From Nothopassalora personata (taxonomy: Eukaryota; Ascomycota; Dothideomycetes; Mycosphaerellales; Mycosphaerellaceae), in contig CM066292.1 in assembly GCA_033816765.1 (NCBI GenBank), positions 992,001-1,056,000 on the forward strand: 64,000 nt of DNA. Reading direction: 5' to 3'. A program made the translations under genes and the position numbers. Each line of letters begins with the position of its first letter. The first letter of the stretch is position 1. The notes beneath the pieces are model-generated. The model had not been told where the DNA came from, searched no databases, and saw nothing but the letters and a program-made list of their open reading frames with translations. Below, in pieces: positions 58,800 to 64,000 of this stretch.

Positions 58800-61700
58800 G
58801 GCTTTAGTATATCTCTATACGCCTACTAGACTGCCTAGAGTATTTTAGATAAAGACGTATCTAGGAACTAACTAGTTCTTACTATCTTAGGAGGCGCTAG
58901 TTTAGCGCTAGCCTATTACGGCTATAGGTAAGTAATTTATAGTATTATAAACAAAAGTTCTAGTATTATACTATTTTAGAGGTAAAACTAATATGGTATT
59001 AGTTTATAAGCTTTATATAACTACTTAGCTAAGTTCTCCTACCTATAAAGTAGATATAAACTACTATTCTTAGTAGTTACTATCTTAGTTATAATCCTAA
59101 GATAGTAGAATACTAGAACTTTCGTTTATAACGCTATAAATAACTTAACTATAGCTCTAATTGGCTATGACCGGACTAGGGGCTCCTAACATAGTTATAC
59201 CATGTTAGTTTCTAACTATGCTAAAATTTAGAACGCTCTACGCGGTCTAGATGTTAAGTTATAGACTTAAATAGAATGTTCTAGCTATAACTTCTTACGA
59301 ATCCACTTCTAAGGATATATATGCCTACGTAATAGATTGCGTGGTATAGAAGGTTCTAGCAGTCTATAATCGAATATAAATAAGAGTAGAATCAGCCCTC
59401 TAGATAGGTATAAGTAATAAAGTAAGTTCTACTACTCTTACTACTACTTACTATTTTTATACCTACCTCTTACTACGACTATGCTATAAATCCTAGGACT
59501 AGCTTCTACTATAACCTACCTTCTAATAGATAGTAACTACGTATTATAGTAGTCTATATCTACGTAATAGCTATTAGTACTTTACTAAGTAGCTATATAA
59601 AGCTTAGAAGCTAATATAAGATATTAGAATATTTAAGACAGTTATTATTATAACTCTTTAAAGTAGCGTACGCTAGCTACATTAGACTAGTACTAGATTA
59701 GTAGTCTTGGAACTAAGTTATATATATGATATTACGTATATTATAAAATCTAGAAGGTTCTACCCTTACTAGGTAGAGCGTTAGATTATTAATTAGAATG
59801 TTCTAAATATAGACTCTTATAAATCTGCTTCTTAAAAAAATTAATACCTACGTAATAGATTACACGGCGTAAAATGCTCTTAAGGTATGTAATTTAATAA
59901 AAATGGGGGTAGAATAAGCTTGTTAAGTAGTTATAAGTAATAAAGTAAGTCTACTACTCTTATAACTATTATACTAACTATTATACACTTAATATATGAT
60001 AACCTTACTTAAATTTATAAGGCTAGGCCCTACTAGAAATAAACTCTTTATATAACTTAAAGGATAATTATAGAAATTAGAGATAATAGTTTATATAATA
60101 GTAGTAAGAGTAGTATATATAATTAATTACTTATAAGTATCTAGAGGACCATTACTATACTTATTATAATCTAGTATAGACTCCTATGACATTCTACGCT
60201 ACGTAATCTATTATATAGGTAGAAGTATCCTTTAGAGAAGATTTCTAAAAAGTTATAACTAGAACATTTAATTTTATTCTATAACTTAACTTCTGAAGGG
60301 CCTAGAGCGCTCTAGATTAAGATATAGTTATACACTAAGTACTTATAGCTAGACTAAGAGCCGCTAGTTCAATACTTACCTCTTATAGCTAGATATTAAG
60401 TTATTAACAGCGTTATAAAGAAAACCTCTAGTATTATTATACTATCTGAAGGTTAGAAATAATAACTATTAATACTTAATATAGAGACTATATAAAGCTT
60501 ATAAAGTACAATCTAGATAGTATTTAACCTTATTCACTATAATAAGAACATTCTAGAGTTATTATACCTAAATGTAGTCTTCTAAGAACTAAGATATATT
60601 AAGAGATTCTAAAACTTAGGTTATAGCTAAAGCTTATTAGTTTATAAGCTTTTTATAGCTATATAGTAGAGTACTATTAGATATTAAGTGTATAAAAACT
60701 ACTACCCCTAGTAGTAACTATCTTAGTTATAATTATAAGATAGTATATTTAGGGAAGTTTCTTTATAACGCTATAAAGAAGTTAATTATAGCCGTAATAG
60801 GCTAGTACTAGACTAGTACCTACTAAGATAGTTATAACTAGTCAACTTTAAACTGCTAGGTTCCAGAGTACTCTAAGTAGTCTAGAAGTTATGTTATAGA
60901 ATAAAAAAGAATTTTAAAGTTATAATTTCTTACATATCTACTTCTATGAATAATTAGACCTACGTAATAGATGATACGGCGTAGTAGGTTCTATAAGTAA
61001 TAGAATTAGCGAAGTTTGCCCTACTATAGTTTAGTAATAACGCTAACTTATCTTCTAAAACAATATCTATAGATATTTTAGAATTAGAAGACTAATTAAA
61101 TACAGTTATTACTTCTTTACTAAAGTTGTAGTAAATTAAGAACAATACCTTATATAATAGTTATAATAGTAGTAGACTTACTTAGTTACTTCTATATAAT
61201 AGGCTAAGTATACTCCTATTTGCACTTAGTTATAAGTCTCTAGGATATTCTATACTACGTAATATATTATTATATATACGTTAGTTTCATTAGAAGTAGA
61301 TTTATAAGAAGTTATGTCTAGAACATTCTAATTGATAATCTTACGCCCTATTTAGTAAGACTATAACCCTCTAGACTTTATTATATATATAATACTAAGT
61401 AGATAAGTTATACTAAATACCGCTAGTCTAGTACTAGCTTTCTATAGCTAGGGTACGCTATTTTAGAGCGTTGAAATTACAATTCTTTTCAATATTCTAC
61501 TATCTTAAATACTGATGTTACTCTTAGTATAACTATCTTACTACTAGTATAAGTATTCTTACTAGATACTAAATATTTACCTTTAAAAGTAATATTCAAG
61601 TAGATACTAACTACTATACTTACTAGTTGAGATCTTAATTACGACTCTAAGATAGTATAGTATAATACTAGAATTTCTCTCTATAACTTATTAAATAGCT

Positions 61701-64000
61701 TAACTTTAGCTAGAAAAGGCCAACGCCGGACGCTCGGCTTCTAATACAGCTAGAGCTATATATAATGCAACTGTCTTAAGATTCAGAGCGCTATAGACGG
61801 TCTAGAAGTTAATTTATATAGATAAATTAAGATTTCTTATTATAAATTCTTCTAGACCTACTTCTAATAATTGTTACGCCTATAGAATAGATTACAAAGC
61901 GTAGAAAGTCTTAGTAGTCTATACGTAAGATATATAAGTACTAATATTAGCCCTTTAGAAAGACTAAGGATAAAGGACTTCTTATTACTTTTATAAAAAA
62001 CCTATCCGTTATTTTACCTTTTAGCCCTTAGTCTAACTTCCTCTATATCTACTGTAGCTTATAACTTTACTATATCCTGTAGCGTAGACATGCTCCTATA
62101 ATTATAATTGTTATATAAAGTTTTAGCTGTATTATTTACGCTATTATAATTAGAGTTATTATTTACCTCTATAGTTAGCGGGCCTAAGGTATTGTTACTA
62201 AGCTCTAGTAAGATAGAACAACTAGTATTATCCCTATTTAGTAAATTACTTAGTAAATTTAAGCTAAAATTATTGTTATTAAGGTTTATACTAGAACTAG
62301 AAGGCTCTATAATATAATTGATTTATTTATTAGTACTATCTAAACGTAATATCTTATTTCTTAGCTCGTTAGGCTTCTTAGCCTTATAATTCTACTTACT
62401 AGAGGCGTTATTATCCTTCTTAAAGTATAACTCATTATTTACCTTAAATTTCCTTACGATAGTAGGTTCTTTATCTTTAGTACTATCTTAATGTATTTTT
62501 CTTAAGAACTTTGCGTCTTTAGCGTATACTATATAATGTAAATTAAAGAGAAGTTATTAATTTATAATCTTTATTTAGCTACTAAGAAAAGTATAAAGCA
62601 GTATAAAGCACTGTAAGAAGATAGATTCTATAAGTACTATATAAATAGTACGAATTCTAGTAAAAAGATACTAGAAGATACTAAAATATTTTAACTTATA
62701 ACTATAATTCTATTGAAAAGCTTACCTTAGCTGCTTTAGGCTAGTTCTAGCTTAGCGATACAAAATATCGATTATATACGTAGTGTTACGTATATAATAA
62801 AGTCTAGAAGGCTATATTCTCACTAGAAGGGAATCTAGATTATTAGTTAGATTATTCTTAATAGAAGCTATTATAAATGTGCTTCTAAGTAAAGGCCTAT
62901 CTACGTAACAAATTACGTAGCGTAGAAGGTTCTAGAAGTCTATAGTAAAGGAATATAGATATGTAGTATTAGCCTTTCAGATAGGCTAAGAAATAAGTCT
63001 CCTTACTACCTTTATATACCTAACCTATCCTTTATTTTACCTCTAATCCTTTAGGCTAACTTCTACTATATCTACTCTAGCTAATATAGCTAATATATCT
63101 TATAGCACTAATATATTCTACCATTAGTAGATTAAAGTTAGGTTGTAGTGGAAGCTAGCCTTAGGAATATGTAGTAAAGTTATAGTAAATTGAGGATAAT
63201 AGTTAATATAATACTTATAAGAGTAGTAGACTTACTTAATTACTTTACTCTATGTAACGAGCTAATTATACTCCTGTTCATATTTTATTATAGGTTCTTA
63301 GAATATTCTACGCCGCTTGATCTATTCTAAAAGCGTTACTTCTCTAAGTAGTAGATTTATAAGAAGTTTCATCTAGAGTATTCTAATTATTAATCTAGCA
63401 CCCTGTTTAGTAAGGCTAGAACTATTTAGATTTTGAAATATACGTAATACTACGTATAAAACTTATATTTAGTACCGCTAGTCTAGTACTAGCTTAGTAA
63501 CATTACTTAGTTACTTATACCTATATAGATGGCTAATTCTTCTCTTAGTAATATTTAGGTATAGACTCGAAACACCTTCTACGCCATATAATATATTACG
63601 TAGGCGCAATTATACTTATAAGTAGATTTATAGGAACTTATAACTAGAACATTCTACTTTATTCTATAACTTAACTTCTAGACTGCCTAGAGCGTTTAAG
63701 ATTTTAATATAGTTAGAAAGTAACTAGTTCTAACTACATTAGGAGCTACTAGTTAAGTGCTTACCTACTACGGCTATAGTTAAATAATTTATAGTATTAT
63801 AATTAGAGGTGCTAGTTTTATACTTATTTAGAATTATAACTAAGATAGTAACTCCTAAGAATAGTAGTTTTTATCTACTTAATAGCTAATAGTACTTTAC
63901 TAAGTAGCTATATGAAGCTTAGAAACTAATATAAACTAAAGCTCTAGACTTGCTAGATTAAAACTATAGCTAATTCTAGGCCAGTAATTCTTTTATCCCA
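58800..64000. repeat. cluster of ~0.5-0.6 kb repeats in both orientations
   Basis: A core like cctacgtaatagattacg occurs on the plus strand near 59323, 59847, 60958, 61877 and 62897, and on the minus strand near 60195, 61250, 63305 and 63577. It is flanked by shared blocks: agaacattctatttta / taacttaacttctag, and inverted atcttagttataat...aagatag near 59078, 60722 and 61632. Copies are head-to-head and head-to-tail, strongly mutated and of unequal length. They look like non-autonomous derivatives of one transposon. Confidence 0.6.
61980..62570 (-). pseudogene. coding relic within the 58.8-64 kb repeat cluster
   Basis: A minus-strand frame of about 180 codons, from about 62535 down to 61985, has only a handful of stops, all TAA/TAG at likely Gln codons. 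It starts with basic stretches (AKDAKFLRKIH, KFKVNNELYFKKDNNASS, KAKKPNELRNKILRL). It continues in an Asn/Ser/Leu-rich part (NNNNFSLNLLSNLLNRD) and ends STLQDIVKL and EEVRLRAKR. A 3' splice-like tatag precedes the first block. The C-terminal part is also present, decayed, near 63050. It is not recognised; it is a candidate for the protein of the element that fills this cluster. Confidence 0.5.

Overview
This window looks like an AT-rich, repeat-packed block from a filamentous ascomycete (Pezizomycotina). Nearly all of it carries the footprint of repeat-induced point mutation (RIP). CpA and its complement TpG are scarce, TpA is everywhere, and every recognisable transposon frame is broken by TAG/TAA stops where CAG, CAA or TGG codons would be expected. 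I found no intact host gene. The assignment to RIP and to this fungal group is inference from these patterns; no species is assigned.

Layout. 1-2645: a decayed coding relic with 41-codon repeats, then a minus-strand Copia relic (C1). 2665-21180: a three-level nest. A chromodomain gypsy element (A, LTRs 2665-2847 and 21000-21180) is interrupted by a second chromodomain gypsy (B1, 7347-19977, minus strand). B1 is in turn interrupted by a Copia element (D, 11641-17254, plus strand) with a perfect 5-bp target duplication (atatc). 21195-22790: Tc1/mariner relic. 23813-30443: copies of an uncharacterised ~930-bp non-coding retroposon with 14-17 bp target duplications, mixed with a gypsy B relic. 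31600-34580: an unknown coding relic followed by Copia C2. 34581-36344: the one long island without RIP (higher GC, CpA/TpG present), with no convincing gene. 36345-38882: a candidate MITE, an 8-bp minisatellite, a 30-bp perfect hairpin, a triplet microsatellite and an unmutated A-type LTR. 38883-41366: gypsy B3 relic. 42544-50100: retroposon copy 4, a long unknown coding relic, a gypsy 3' end and a Tad-like LINE. 51356-51961: a TRIM-like element. 53598-53957: a solo LTR with a ctaat duplication. 58800-64000: a cluster of at least nine copies of one repeat in both orientations around a partly readable frame.

The insertion order can be read from the nesting: A is oldest, then B1, then D. D is the least mutated, and its two LTRs differ at only five sites, all CpA to TpA or the complement. 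The most unusual items are the ~930-bp retroposon family, a tRNA-like gene and a conserved antisense frame inside gypsy B, the TRIM-like element, the mosaic solo LTR, and the 58.8-64 kb cluster. Large AT-rich stretches (41.4-42.5, 50.1-51.3, 52.0-53.6 and 54.0-58.8 kb) hold nothing I can name.
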